From positions 2,566-66,565 of the forward strand of contig NZ_QGGQ01000008.1 of assembly GCF_003148665.1 (NCBI RefSeq): a stretch of 64,000 nucleotides of DNA, read 5' to 3'. Shown one piece after another: positions 7,376 to 16,336 of this stretch. The stretch is from Maribacter polysiphoniae. Its GTDB lineage: Bacteria; Bacteroidota; Bacteroidia; Flavobacteriales; Flavobacteriaceae. Each line of letters opens with the position of its first letter. Positions within the stretch are counted from its first letter, which is position 1. The notes below the pieces were generated by a model that made no database searches, was not told where the DNA came from, and saw only the letters and a program-made list of their open reading frames with translations. A program made the translations under genes and the position numbers.

Positions 7376-8878
7376 ATGAACAAAAAAGTAATCTTAATGA
7401 TTTTGGATGGATGGGGAACATCCCCAGATCCAAAAGTTTCCGCAATTGACAACGCAAACACTCCTTTTATAGACAGTTTATATACCAAATACCCTAATGC
7501 AGCATTACGTACAGATGGGTTAAATGTAGGTCTGCCAGATGGCCAAATGGGAAACAGTGAAGTTGGGCATATGAATTTAGGTGCCGGAAGAATTGTTTAT
7601 CAAGAACTAACCAGGATTAACCTTGCGATTGAAAACAATACTTTAAAAGACGAAAAAGTCTTGGTTGATGCATTTAACTATGCAAAAACAAACAATAAAA
7701 AAGTACATTTCTTAGGGTTATTGAGCAATGGCGGTGTCCATTCCCACATTAGCCACTTAAAAGGCTTATTAAGTGCCGCAAACGACAATAACCTTGACAA
7801 GGTATTTGTACACGCCTTTACGGATGGTAGGGATGTAGACCCAAAATCCGGAGCTTCCTTTGTTGCCGATTTAGAAGACCATATGGCAAAAACAACAGGT
7901 AAAATCGCCACATTGACAGGTCGATATTATGCAATGGATCGGGACAATCGATGGGAAAGGGTAAAACTGGCTTATGATGTAATTGCCAATGGAATCGGTG
8001 ACACCACCGATAATGTGGTTGCAAGTTTGGAAGCCAACTATGCCAATGGAGTTACGGATGAGTTCATTAAACCTTTAGTTGCCGATAAAAATGGTATCGT
8101 TGAAGAAGACGATGTGATCATCTTTTTCAATTTCAGGACAGACCGCGGAAGGGAATTGACCAATATGTTGTCCCAAAACGATTTTCCTGAGTACAATACA
8201 ACAAAACGAAAATTATACTATGTTACCATGACAAACTATGATGATAGTTTTAAAGGTATCCATGTTATTTTCAACAAGGATAATATCACTGAAACTATTG
8301 GTGAAGTATTATCCAAAGCGGGCAAAAAACAAATCAGGATAGCGGAGACAGAAAAATATCCCCATGTTACTTTCTTTTTCTCAGGAGGAAGGGAAGAGCC
8401 TTTTGAAGGCGAAAGTAGAATTCTGAGAAACTCACCTAAAGTAGCAACTTACGACTTAAAGCCTGAGATGAGCGCTTTTGAATTAAAAGATGCTTTGGTG
8501 GAAGAATTAAAGAAGCAAGAAGCTGATTTTGTATGTCTCAATTTTGCGAATGGTGATATGGTAGGTCACACCGGTATTATGGAGGCTGCCATCAAAGCTT
8601 GTGAAGCTGTGGATATTTGCGCTAAGGATGTAATTGAAACAGGCTTGGAAAATGGATACTCAACCATATTGATCGCTGACCATGGTAATTGCGAAACGAT
8701 GATCAACCCTGATGGTTCCCCTAATACGGCACATACTACAAATCCTGTTCCCGTAATTTTAATTGATAAGGATTTAAAGGAAATAAAAGATGGAGTCTTA
8801 GGCGACGTTGCACCAACCATTTTAAAAATGATGGGTGTTGCACAACCTGAAGCCATGACAAGAGCATCATTGGTGTAA
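7376..8878 (+). CDS. gpmI: 2,3-bisphosphoglycerate-independent phosphoglycerate mutase
   Basis: The 500-residue cytosolic enzyme interconverts 3- and 2-phosphoglycerate in glycolysis using two Mn2+ ions. Alkaline-phosphatase-superfamily metal site residues are visible: LMILDGWG at 7-14, the phosphorylated Ser in GQMGNSEVGH (S61), and the C-terminal ADHGNCE metal-ligand motif near residue 436. Length is normal for the family (about 500-515). The next gene begins 13 bp downstream, so the two are probably co-transcribed. Assignment is secure. Confidence 0.97.
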   Translation: MNKKVILMILDGWGTSPDPKVSAIDNANTPFIDSLYTKYPNAALRTDGLNVGLPDGQMGNSEVGHMNLGAGRIVYQELTRINLAIENNTLKDEKVLVDAFNYAKTNNKKVHFLGLLSNGGVHSHISHLKGLLSAANDNNLDKVFVHAFTDGRDVDPKSGASFVADLEDHMAKTTGKIATLTGRYYAMDRDNRWERVKLAYDVIANGIGDTTDNVVASLEANYANGVTDEFIKPLVADKNGIVEEDDVIIFFNFRTDRGRELTNMLSQNDFPEYNTTKRKLYYVTMTNYDDSFKGIHVIFNKDNITETIGEVLSKAGKKQIRIAETEKYPHVTFFFSGGREEPFEGESRILRNSPKVATYDLKPEMSAFELKDALVEELKKQEADFVCLNFANGDMVGHTGIMEAAIKACEAVDICAKDVIETGLENGYSTILIADHGNCETMINPDGSPNTAHTTNPVPVILIDKDLKEIKDGVLGDVAPTILKMMGVAQPEAMTRASLV

Positions 8879-8891
8879 AACACTACGTATA

Positions 8892-9677
8892 ATGCATAAT
8901 AGAATAAAAGACCAACTTGGAAGAACTACGGTTTTACCTAGTTGGCCTTTTCGCATTATATCCCTGGTTCCATCAGAAACCGAATTACTTGTAGATTTGG
9001 GCCTTGAAGAGTACTTAGTTGGAATCACCAAATTTTGCGTCCATCCAGGTCACTTAAAAAAAACAAAAACCATTGTTGGAGGAACCAAAAAAGTCTCCTT
9101 TGATAAAATCGCCGAATTAAAGCCCAATATTATCCTTTGCAACAAAGAAGAAAACTCTAAGGAAATTGTTGAGGCGCTTGAAAAAAAATACGCAGTTCAC
9201 GTCTCTGAGGTGAACAATATCAAAAACGCCTTACACTTAATAAAACAATACGGCACCTTGTTCAATTGCGCAGAAAAATCAGAAATTTTAGTTTCTAAGA
9301 TTGAAGGCAAACAAAAGAGTTTTAAAACCTTTATTGAACATAAACCCAAAAAAAGAGTGCTCTATTTTATTTGGAAAAAGCCATGGATGCTTGCAGGAAA
9401 GGACACATTCATAGATTATTTGCTCCAATTAAATGGCTTTATCAACATGAGCCCTGAAAACCCTCGATATCCGACAATTGACAACGATTTTTTAAATAAT
9501 ACCAAAGTAGATTTAGCCTTGCTTTCCTCAGAACCATTTCCTTTTAAGGAACAACATATCAATGATATTGAAAATACCGGTTTGGAAGGAAAAGGCCTCC
9601 TTGTGGATGGCGAATATTTTTCCTGGTATGGCTCCCGTCTATTATTGGCTTTTGAGTACTTTAAAAGCCTGCATTAA
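8892..9677 (+). CDS. Helical-backbone (BtuF-type) metal-receptor-like protein without signal peptide
   Basis: The 261-residue product matches the class III periplasmic-binding-protein fold used for cobalamin and ferric-siderophore uptake: RIISLVPSETELLVDLGL at 21-38, then VGGTKKVSFDKIAELKPNIIL, then SWYGSRLLLAFEYF at the C-terminus. Such proteins are normally periplasmic or lipoproteins, but this one begins MHNRIKDQLGR with no signal peptide or lipobox, so it is predicted to be cytosolic. No permease or ATPase gene is adjacent. It follows gpmI by 13 bp. The ligand is unknown. Confidence 0.8.
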   Translation: MHNRIKDQLGRTTVLPSWPFRIISLVPSETELLVDLGLEEYLVGITKFCVHPGHLKKTKTIVGGTKKVSFDKIAELKPNIILCNKEENSKEIVEALEKKYAVHVSEVNNIKNALHLIKQYGTLFNCAEKSEILVSKIEGKQKSFKTFIEHKPKKRVLYFIWKKPWMLAGKDTFIDYLLQLNGFINMSPENPRYPTIDNDFLNNTKVDLALLSSEPFPFKEQHINDIENTGLEGKGLLVDGEYFSWYGSRLLLAFEYFKSLH

Positions 9678-9737
9678 CTCATTTCAAAAACCTACTAGAT
9701 TGGCGTCATTTGGCTTCCAATCCTCAAAGTAAATATT

Positions 9738-9745
9738 TACCTTTG
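9738..9745 (+). promoter_or_regulatory. -7 element of the map promoter, very close to the start codon
   Basis: TACCTTTG matches TAnnTTTG and ends 6 bp before the map ATG at 9752. Transcription from it would begin within a few bases of the ATG, giving a nearly leaderless message. A TTTG at 9709-9712 is 25 bp upstream, longer than the usual spacer. Confidence 0.55.
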
Positions 9746-9751
9746 CATCTT

Positions 9752-10570
9752 ATGATTAAGATAAAAACTCCTGAAGAAATCGAACTAATGCGCGAAAGCG
9801 CATTGATCGTTTCTAAGACCTTGGGTATGCTGGCTTCCGAAATCAAGCCTGGTGTCAACGCCTTATTTTTAGATAAGCTGGCCGAGGAATTCATTAGGGA
9901 ACAAGGTGCAGAACCCGGATTTTTGGGTATGTACGATTTTCCCAACACACTGAATATGAGCCCAAATGCCCAAGTCGTGCATGGCATTCCAACGAGCGAA
10001 CCCTTAAAAGACGGGGATATTATCTCCGTGGATTGCGGTTCGTTCAAAAATGGATATTATGGCGATCACGCCTATACTTTTGAGGTAGGTGAGGTAGCCC
10101 CAGAAACCAAAAAATTACTACAGGTCACCAAAGAATCCCTCTATGTGGGTATTCGTGAATTTAAAGTAGGTAATCGCGTAGGCGATGTCGGTTATGCCGT
10201 CCAAAATTATTGCGAAAACCATGGTTATGGTGTCGTACGGGAATTGGTTGGCCATGGATTGGGCAAAAAATTACACGAAGACCCGGAAATGCCCAATTAC
10301 GGAAGACGTGGTAGGGGTAAAAAATTCATGGAAGGCCTTGTGGTTGCCATTGAGCCCATGATCAATATGGGAACAAAGAACATAAAGCAGCTTAAAGATG
10401 GGTGGACCATCCTTACTGCAGACGGACAGCCCAGTGCACACTTTGAACATAATGTAGCGATTGTAAACGGCAAACCGGAACTCTTATCAACCTTCCAATA
10501 TATTTACAAGGCTTTGGGAATTGAAAGTGATGAAGAAGATGATTTCCATCAAAAGAAAGTTCAATTATAG
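9752..10570 (+). CDS. map: Type I methionine aminopeptidase
   Basis: The 272-residue enzyme removes the N-terminal Met from new proteins in the cytosol. The five metal ligands of the pita-bread fold are visible: Asp in SVDCGSF, Asp in GYYGDHAYTF, His in ELVGHGLGKKLHEDP, Glu in VAIEPMINMG and Glu in AHFEHNVAI. I chose the ATG at 9752 (MIKIKTPEEIELMRES, the normal family start) over an in-frame TTG at 9710. A methyltransferase gene follows after 59 bp. Confidence 0.96.
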   Translation: MIKIKTPEEIELMRESALIVSKTLGMLASEIKPGVNALFLDKLAEEFIREQGAEPGFLGMYDFPNTLNMSPNAQVVHGIPTSEPLKDGDIISVDCGSFKNGYYGDHAYTFEVGEVAPETKKLLQVTKESLYVGIREFKVGNRVGDVGYAVQNYCENHGYGVVRELVGHGLGKKLHEDPEMPNYGRRGRGKKFMEGLVVAIEPMINMGTKNIKQLKDGWTILTADGQPSAHFEHNVAIVNGKPELLSTFQYIYKALGIESDEEDDFHQKKVQL

Positions 10571-10629
10571 CCCGCTATAACCGATTCGCTTTTTAAAGAA
10601 AGGCAGGATAAATGGAGCAGGGATGATAC

Positions 10630-11397
10630 ATGAAAAAAGTCTTTAAATATTTCCTAAATGCCATTCCAAGACCCTTGCTCATAAAAGTGAGTTACTGGAT
10701 CAGGCCTATTATGGCCCTTTGGCTTCGCGGAAATAAATATACCGATCCTATCGACGGTAAACGGTTTAGGACTTTTTTACCTTATGGCTATGAAAGTCCG
10801 AGGGACAATGTGCTGTCTCCCTCTACCCTATCCCTGGAACGCCATCGATTATTGTGGTTGTTTCTACAAAAGGAAACCGATTTTTTTACGGAACACTTAA
10901 AAGTATTGCACTTCGCCCCGGAACAGGCCTTTTACAAACGCTTTAGAAACCTTGGCAACCTAGATTACACGACTACGGACCTCAACTCCCCCTTGGCCGA
11001 TGTTGAAGCCGATATCTGCAATCTACCCTTTGCCGATAACACCTATGATGTCATTCTATGCAACCATGTTTTGGAACATATACCCGATGACGAAAAAGCC
11101 ATGCAGGAATTATACCGGGTCCTCAAACCTGGGGGATGGGGAATTTTTCAAATACCCCAAGACCTAAACAGGGAACACACCTTTGAGGACGATAGTATTA
11201 CAGACCGAAAGGAACGGGCCCGAATATTTGGACAATACGATCATGTGCGCATCTATGGAAAGGATTATTTCGATAAGCTTAGAACCATAGGATTTGAAGT
11301 AAAGGAGGTTGATTTCAACAAAAACCTTTCCCCGGAGGAGATAGACCGGTATCGATTGGCGGCCACTGAAATAATTCCTTTCGTCCGAAAGCCCTAG
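10630..11397 (+). CDS. Class I SAM-dependent methyltransferase
   Basis: The 255-residue product has a Methyltransf_11-type core: VLHFAPE (about 92-98, SAM-binding motif I, with FAPE in place of a glycine-rich loop), DYTTTDL near 112, and YDVILCNHVLEHIPDDEKAMQEL (about 139-161, motif IV with the following helix), then RVLKPGGWGIFQIPQ. The N-terminal 80 residues are basic and contain a hydrophobic patch (YWIRPIMALWL), which may allow membrane contact. The substrate is unknown. The gene ends in a CTAG that also contains the stop of the convergent apbE gene. Confidence 0.82.
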   Translation: MKKVFKYFLNAIPRPLLIKVSYWIRPIMALWLRGNKYTDPIDGKRFRTFLPYGYESPRDNVLSPSTLSLERHRLLWLFLQKETDFFTEHLKVLHFAPEQAFYKRFRNLGNLDYTTTDLNSPLADVEADICNLPFADNTYDVILCNHVLEHIPDDEKAMQELYRVLKPGGWGIFQIPQDLNREHTFEDDSITDRKERARIFGQYDHVRIYGKDYFDKLRTIGFEVKEVDFNKNLSPEEIDRYRLAATEIIPFVRKP

Positions 11398-12434
11398 TCC
11401 ACGACCAACTTTTTAAAGCCATCGGTCATATACTCCTTGGTTTGCCCATCTTCATCAAGATAAACGACATAAGCCTCCAATTCCTTCCTTGTAGCCAATA
11501 TCGCCTTGGTCTTCTCCAAATCCATCGCCATGAAGGACGTTGCATAGGCATCGGCAACGGCGCATGAATTCGCAAGTACGGTCACACCCAAGGTACTGGC
11601 ATTCTTGGTATATCCCGTCTTGGGATCAATGGTATGCACATATTTTTTTCCGGTAAGTGAATCAATCCTAAACTTTCGATAGTTTCCTGAAGAGGCCAAA
11701 GCCTTATCCTTTAACTGGATCAGGATTTTCAATTTACGACCCAACCCTATCTGGGGATCATCGATACCAACGACCCAAGGCTTCTGTTTTATTTGATTAA
11801 TACCTTTCCCAACAAGTTCGCCCCCTACTTCCAAAAGATAATCCTCAATACCCTTTTGGTCCATCATTTTCGCCAATCGGTCAATGGCATACCCTTTGGC
11901 TATGGCATTAAAATCCAAATAGGTATTCGCATATTCCTTTTGGATTTTATTGTCAGCTGTGAGATTTACCTTGGGGAGCCCTACATATTGCATAAGGCTA
12001 TCGACCTTAACGCTGTCCATCGCCACCTTTTTTCCTGGACCAAAGCCCCAAGCATTGACCATAATACCCACGGTTGGATCAAAATAACCCTCGGTGTGTT
12101 CATAAATTTCCTTTGAGAGCTTAAAAACCTCTTGGAACATAGCATCAACAGTCACATCAGCATCCCCTTGATTGATCCTTGAAATGTCGGATGTTGGGAT
12201 ATAGGTCGACAAGGATTGATTGACAACATTGAAAACCGAATCGATGGCGTGCTGGTAATCCAACTCCCTATCCGCGATATAAGTGATGCTATAAGACGTA
12301 CCCAAAGCACCCCCGGCATTGGAATTCTTAACCAAGTTCCTTGGCGTATCGGCACAGGATAGGATGACCATCACCATACACAAAATAACCACTACTTTCA
12401 ATTCCTTTCCTTTAAAATTCAATAAGTCCTTCAT
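11394..12434 (-). CDS. apbE: FAD:protein FMN transferase (lipoprotein)
   Basis: The product (346 residues from the ATG at 12434) covalently attaches FMN to a Thr of NQR subunits in the periplasm. ApbE features are visible: GTSYSITY near the N-terminus, FDPTVGIMVNAWGFGP, the flavin-binding YLLEVGGELVGKG region, and DPKTGYTKNASTLGVTVLA. A lipobox at VILSC (Cys27) indicates export and lipidation. An alternative ATG at 12455 would add seven residues; both starts overlap the upstream 121-aa gene. Its position after nqrABCDEF fits maturation of NqrB and NqrC. Confidence 0.94.
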   Translation of the reverse strand: MKDLLNFKGKELKVVVILCMVMVILSCADTPRNLVKNSNAGGALGTSYSITYIADRELDYQHAIDSVFNVVNQSLSTYIPTSDISRINQGDADVTVDAMFQEVFKLSKEIYEHTEGYFDPTVGIMVNAWGFGPGKKVAMDSVKVDSLMQYVGLPKVNLTADNKIQKEYANTYLDFNAIAKGYAIDRLAKMMDQKGIEDYLLEVGGELVGKGINQIKQKPWVVGIDDPQIGLGRKLKILIQLKDKALASSGNYRKFRIDSLTGKKYVHTIDPKTGYTKNASTLGVTVLANSCAVADAYATSFMAMDLEKTKAILATRKELEAYVVYLDEDGQTKEYMTDGFKKLVVD

Positions 12435-12777
12435 AATCGACAATATATTCCTCATTTAAGTATACGGGTAAATTTCGGTCCTTGGCATTGTAGAGTCCAA
12501 CACCTGCATAATATAATTTTCCTTTTTGGCTTACGGCATGGTCTTTCATTCTTTCCATTAAAGCAACATCGTATTTTCGAGGGTCTTGTGGATGGGCCAC
12601 ATTCCGTACCACGATAAAATGAAGTTCCTTATCCTTTAAGCAAACGAATTGGGGATTCTTTTTGGGCTTACTATTCACCCCCATGAATTCATACCCCTCG
12701 GCCTGAAGTTGCCTTCCGACGATATTCATGGCCAAATTATGTAATTCCTGTGCACTAAGTGGTCTCATCAACGTCAT
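12412..12777 (-). CDS. Conserved NQR-linked small protein of unknown function
   Basis: The 121-residue soluble protein (MTLMRPLSAQELHNLAMNIV start, VYLNEEYIVDYEGL end) has no signal, membrane segment or Cys pair like that of ferredoxins. From memory, flavobacterial homologues occupy this same position and are often labelled 'NQR subunit F' by neighbourhood only; the sequence has none of the NqrF domains, so that label should not be trusted. It overlaps apbE at its 3' end and lies 9 bp after a terminator-like hairpin that follows nqrF. A role in NQR assembly, flavinylation or regulation is a context inference. An ATG at 12768 is an alternative start. Confidence 0.82.
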   Translation of the reverse strand: MTLMRPLSAQELHNLAMNIVGRQLQAEGYEFMGVNSKPKKNPQFVCLKDKELHFIVVRNVAHPQDPRKYDVALMERMKDHAVSQKGKLYYAGVGLYNAKDRNLPVYLNEEYIVDYEGLIEF

Positions 12778-12786
12778 TCATTAACT

Positions 12787-12823
12787 AAAAAAACCTGACA
12801 GATCTTGAAAATCTGTCAGGTTT
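12787..12823 (-). terminator. Intrinsic terminator between nqrF and the 121-aa gene
   Basis: A 13-bp perfect stem (AAACCTGACAGAT at 12791-12803 and its complement at 12811-12823) with a 7-nt loop is followed on the minus strand by a run of seven T. It lies 34 bp after the nqrF stop and 9 bp before the next start codon in the same direction. Confidence 0.9.
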
Positions 12824-12857
12824 GTGATTTATATTTTAAAAATCAAGATGTCTATCA

Positions 12858-14165
12858 TTATCCACCAAAATCATCAAAGCGGATATTCTCATCTGGGATA
12901 CCAAAGTCCTCTCCCATCTTCTGAACAGCTTTGTTCATCAATGGAGGTCCACAGAAATACAATTCGATATCCTCAGGAGACTCGTGCTTGCTTAAATAAT
13001 TATCGATCACACAATTATGGATGAATCCGACAAAACCATCACCAGGAGCATCTATGTCCGCCTTAACCTTCCAATTATCCTCTTCCATAGGTTCTGAAAG
13101 CGCCAAATAGAATTTAAAATTCGGGAATTCCTTCTCCAATTCATAGAAGTGATCCAAGTAGAACAACTCCCTTTTGGAACGACCACCATACCAATAGGTG
13201 ACTTTACGGTTCGTTTTCAAGGTTTTGAACAGATGGTACAAATGCGAACGCATTGGCGCCATACCTGCCCCACCACCGACATAAAGCATCTCGGCATCGG
13301 AATCATTGATAAAGAACTCACCATAAGGTCCGGAAATCACTACTTTATCCCCTTTTTTTCTTGAGAAAATATAAGAGGAAGCAATACCAGGATTCACATT
13401 CATCCAACCATTTTGAGACCGATCCCATGGTGGTGTCGCAATACGTACATTCAACATGATCTCCCTACCCTCAGCAGGATAAGAAGCCATAGAATATGCC
13501 CTTTCGACAGTCTCAGGATTTTTCATTACCAATGGCCAAAGGTTGAATTTATCCCATTCAGCCTGGAATTTATCCGGAGTCTCATGTTCCTCTGGGTGTG
13601 CCGTAATATCGATATCGGCGTATTTGATCTCACAAGGTGGGATTTCAATCTGAATATATCCACCCGCTTTATAATTCATATCCTCAGGAATCTCAACAAC
13701 GAATTCCTTGATAAAAGAAGCTACATTATAGTTACGTACAACGGTACCTTCCCATTTCTTGATACCGAAAACCTCTTCAGGAATGGTGATTTCCATATCC
13801 TGTTTTACTTTTACCTGACAGGCCAAACGCGCCCCTTCGTTCAATTCCCTTTTTGAGAAATGGGGAGTCTCGGTTGGCAAGGCTTCCCCTCCACCGGACA
13901 ACACATGGCATTCACACTGGATACAAGTACCCCCACCACCACATGCGGAAGGAAGGAATATTTTTTGGTTACCGAGTGTCGATAACAAGGAACCACCAGA
14001 ACTCACTTCAATCTTTTTCTCCCCGTTTATGGTAATGGTAACCGGTCCAGAAGGCGAAAGTTTTTGTTTGGCGAACAATAGGATGGCCACCAAAGCCAAT
14101 AATAAAATTAGGAACGAGATTACCGTTATTAAAATTGTTCCACCTGTACTTGTAGCTAAAATCAT
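12858..14165 (-). CDS. nqrF: Na+-translocating NADH:quinone reductase subunit F
   Basis: The 435-residue subunit is the electron-input module: it oxidises NADH through FAD and a [2Fe-2S] centre. One N-terminal membrane helix (about 9-31) is followed by a plant-type ferredoxin domain with ligands C75, C81, C84 and C116, an FAD-binding RAYSMAS motif, and an NAD-binding [12 protein letters not shown] motif. The C-terminus RFDDFGG is typical. It is the last nqr gene before an intrinsic terminator and starts 2 bp after nqrE. Confidence 0.97.
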   Translation of the reverse strand: MILATSTGGTILITVISFLILLLALVAILLFAKQKLSPSGPVTITINGEKKIEVSSGGSLLSTLGNQKIFLPSACGGGGTCIQCECHVLSGGGEALPTETPHFSKRELNEGARLACQVKVKQDMEITIPEEVFGIKKWEGTVVRNYNVASFIKEFVVEIPEDMNYKAGGYIQIEIPPCEIKYADIDITAHPEEHETPDKFQAEWDKFNLWPLVMKNPETVERAYSMASYPAEGREIMLNVRIATPPWDRSQNGWMNVNPGIASSYIFSRKKGDKVVISGPYGEFFINDSDAEMLYVGGGAGMAPMRSHLYHLFKTLKTNRKVTYWYGGRSKRELFYLDHFYELEKEFPNFKFYLALSEPMEEDNWKVKADIDAPGDGFVGFIHNCVIDNYLSKHESPEDIELYFCGPPLMNKAVQKMGEDFGIPDENIRFDDFGG

Positions 14166-14167
14166 TT

Positions 14168-14914
14168 TTACTTGTTTATAGCGTCATTATATGAGACCTC
14201 TTTTTCATCGATCTCCTCTTTATTCTCTTTTTTCTCTACCTTTTCGATCTTCGCAGCAGTCGTTTTTTCCACAACAGCAGCCTCTTCATCGCTACCGCCT
14301 GTCAACATACCACCAAAACTCTGGAAACCGATACCCATCAAACCTGTAATGATAAAGGTTATACCAAGACCCCTTAACGGCGCCGGTACATTTGAGTATC
14401 TGATTTTTTCACGTATTGCCGCAATGGCCAAAATAGCCAAGAACCATCCAATACCGGAACTGACACCGTAATTAAAGGCCAATCCCAACGTAGCGATCTC
14501 TCTGGACTGCATAAACAATGATCCTCCTAAAATAGCACAGTTCACAGCGATCAACGGTAAGAAGATACCCAGTGAATTGTACAATGAAGGGGAAAACTTC
14601 TCAACCACGATCTCTACCAATTGAACCATAGTCGCAATTGTAGCGATGAAGAGGATAAAGGATAAAAAGCTTAGGTTGTAATCCGCATATTCAGGTCCTA
14701 ACCAGGCCAAGGCCCCATCACGAAGCAAATACTGATCCAATAGCCAGTTCATGGGTACGGTTACCGCCAAGACGAAAATAACGGCAGCGCCCAAACCTAC
14801 GGCCGTCGCCACTTTTTTCGATACAGCTAAATAGGAACACATTCCCAAGAATACTGCAAACACCATATTATCGATAAATATGGACTTAAAAAATAATTCT
14901 ATATGCTCTAACAT
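14168..14914 (-). CDS. nqrE: Na+-translocating NADH:quinone reductase subunit E
   Basis: The 248-residue inner-membrane subunit has about six hydrophobic helices in the first 205 residues, matching the family over the standard length. Together with NqrD it forms the pseudo-symmetric pair that carries an Fe centre. A charged tail of about 40 residues (rich in Lys and Glu) extends beyond the usual C-terminus. It is 21 bp downstream of nqrD and 2 bp upstream of nqrF. Confidence 0.95.
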   Translation of the reverse strand: MLEHIELFFKSIFIDNMVFAVFLGMCSYLAVSKKVATAVGLGAAVIFVLAVTVPMNWLLDQYLLRDGALAWLGPEYADYNLSFLSFILFIATIATMVQLVEIVVEKFSPSLYNSLGIFLPLIAVNCAILGGSLFMQSREIATLGLAFNYGVSSGIGWFLAILAIAAIREKIRYSNVPAPLRGLGITFIITGLMGIGFQSFGGMLTGGSDEEAAVVEKTTAAKIEKVEKKENKEEIDEKEVSYNDAINK

Positions 14915-14935
14915 GTTATTATCTTTAAATGACTA

Positions 14936-15583
14936 TTAGTTGTCTTCTATCAATGCTTTGTTCCTAGACCGTTGTACCCAGATGATGATACCAACAACTA
15001 TCAAGGCTGCTGGTGGAATGATCATGAATCCGTTGTTTTCATATCCAAAGGCATAAAGTCCGGTTTTGTCAATAGGGTTACCCAAAACAGGGAAACCAAA
15101 TAAAGTACCCGACCCCAAAAGCTCCCTGAAGAACCCAACGATCACCAAAATAATACCATACCCGAGGGCATTACCGATACCATCGAGAAAGGACCTCCAT
15201 GGTCCGTTGCCCAAGGCAAAAGCCTCAAAACGTCCCATAATGATACAGTTGGTAATGATCAACCCGACAAATACCGAAAGGGTCTTACTCAATTCGTACG
15301 CAAATGCCTTTAAGACCTGATCCACAATGATCACCAAGGTCGCAACAACAATAAGCTGAACGATAATCCTGATTTTTGAAGGGATGATATTCCGCAATAA
15401 GGATATGGCCACGTTACCCATACCCAGTACAAAGAGTACGGAAACAGCCATTACAACGGACGCCTTTAATTCGGCGGTAATTGCCAAAGCGGAACAGATA
15501 CCCAATACCTGAATGGTAATAGGGTTATTATCCGCCAAGGGATCCTTAATTAAGTTCGCATCTTTTTTTGAAAGTAGTGCCAT
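14936..15583 (-). CDS. nqrD: Na+-translocating NADH:quinone reductase subunit D
   Basis: The 215-residue polytopic membrane protein has the Rnf/Nqr DE-family core (NPITIQVLGICSALAIT near residue 20, GLIITNCIIMGRFEAFA near 107) and five or six membrane helices. It partners NqrE in the Na+-conducting membrane core. It starts 1 bp after the nqrC stop, consistent with tight co-translation. Confidence 0.96.
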   Translation of the reverse strand: MALLSKKDANLIKDPLADNNPITIQVLGICSALAITAELKASVVMAVSVLFVLGMGNVAISLLRNIIPSKIRIIVQLIVVATLVIIVDQVLKAFAYELSKTLSVFVGLIITNCIIMGRFEAFALGNGPWRSFLDGIGNALGYGIILVIVGFFRELLGSGTLFGFPVLGNPIDKTGLYAFGYENNGFMIIPPAALIVVGIIIWVQRSRNKALIEDN

Positions 15584-15584
15584 A

Positions 15585-16334
15585 TTATTTAACTCTAATC
15601 GTTTCTAAATAGTCCTTATAAAGATTTACACTCTCGCTGATCATCGCAGATACTCCATTACCGGTAATGGTAGCTCCAGCAAGTGCGTCTACCTCATTAT
15701 CGTCCTTGATTTGGTTCAAGGGATCGTTATTGCCCTTTGCCACAGTAATGCCCGCGTACTTTGTTCCGTCCAAAATGGATTCCCCAACAAAATCATCCAT
15801 AAAATAACGTTGCTTGATATTGGCCCCAAGACCAGGTGTTTCACCGGCATGGTCGAAATAAACCCCTTGGACCACCATTTGATCATCCAAAGCGACAAAA
15901 CCCCAAATAGCATCCCAAAGTCCTTTACCCCTCATAGGAATGATATAGAATGTTTTCCCATCCTTATCCCCTATGAACAAAGGTAATTTTCTGGTCTCTC
16001 CTGCTTTGGCGGCCGTAGACTGCTTTTTAAGATCGATCAAATAAGCCTGATCATCCTTGGTGATCTTATCCCCTTCAATAACCAATTGCTCCTTAATGTA
16101 TTTTGAAAACTCCCCTGCCACCTTATCGGTAGGCACAAAATCAACACTACCTTCACCGGAATTCTCATTAACCCCCATGGCATATAGTATGTTCTGTTGT
16201 TTTTCCAATCGTTTATTCTCTTCGATCTTTCCACTCAAAGAAGACGACACATAGGCCAAAATGGTACCAACAATAACAACCATAACGGCTGCAAAAATTA
16301 CCGTGTAACTGTTCTTTTCTGTATTTAATGCCAT
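15585..16334 (-). CDS. nqrC: Na+-translocating NADH:quinone reductase subunit C
   Basis: The 249-residue subunit has one N-terminal membrane helix (about 11-32) and a periplasmic FMN-binding domain. The motif DALAGATITGNGV near residue 222 contains the Thr that ApbE is known to modify with FMN in homologues. GETPGLGANI in the middle is also conserved. The nearby apbE gene supplies the modifying enzyme. It lies 2 bp after nqrB. Confidence 0.96.
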   Translation of the reverse strand: MALNTEKNSYTVIFAAVMVVIVGTILAYVSSSLSGKIEENKRLEKQQNILYAMGVNENSGEGSVDFVPTDKVAGEFSKYIKEQLVIEGDKITKDDQAYLIDLKKQSTAAKAGETRKLPLFIGDKDGKTFYIIPMRGKGLWDAIWGFVALDDQMVVQGVYFDHAGETPGLGANIKQRYFMDDFVGESILDGTKYAGITVAKGNNDPLNQIKDDNEVDALAGATITGNGVSAMISESVNLYKDYLETIRVK

Positions 16335-16336
16335 GA

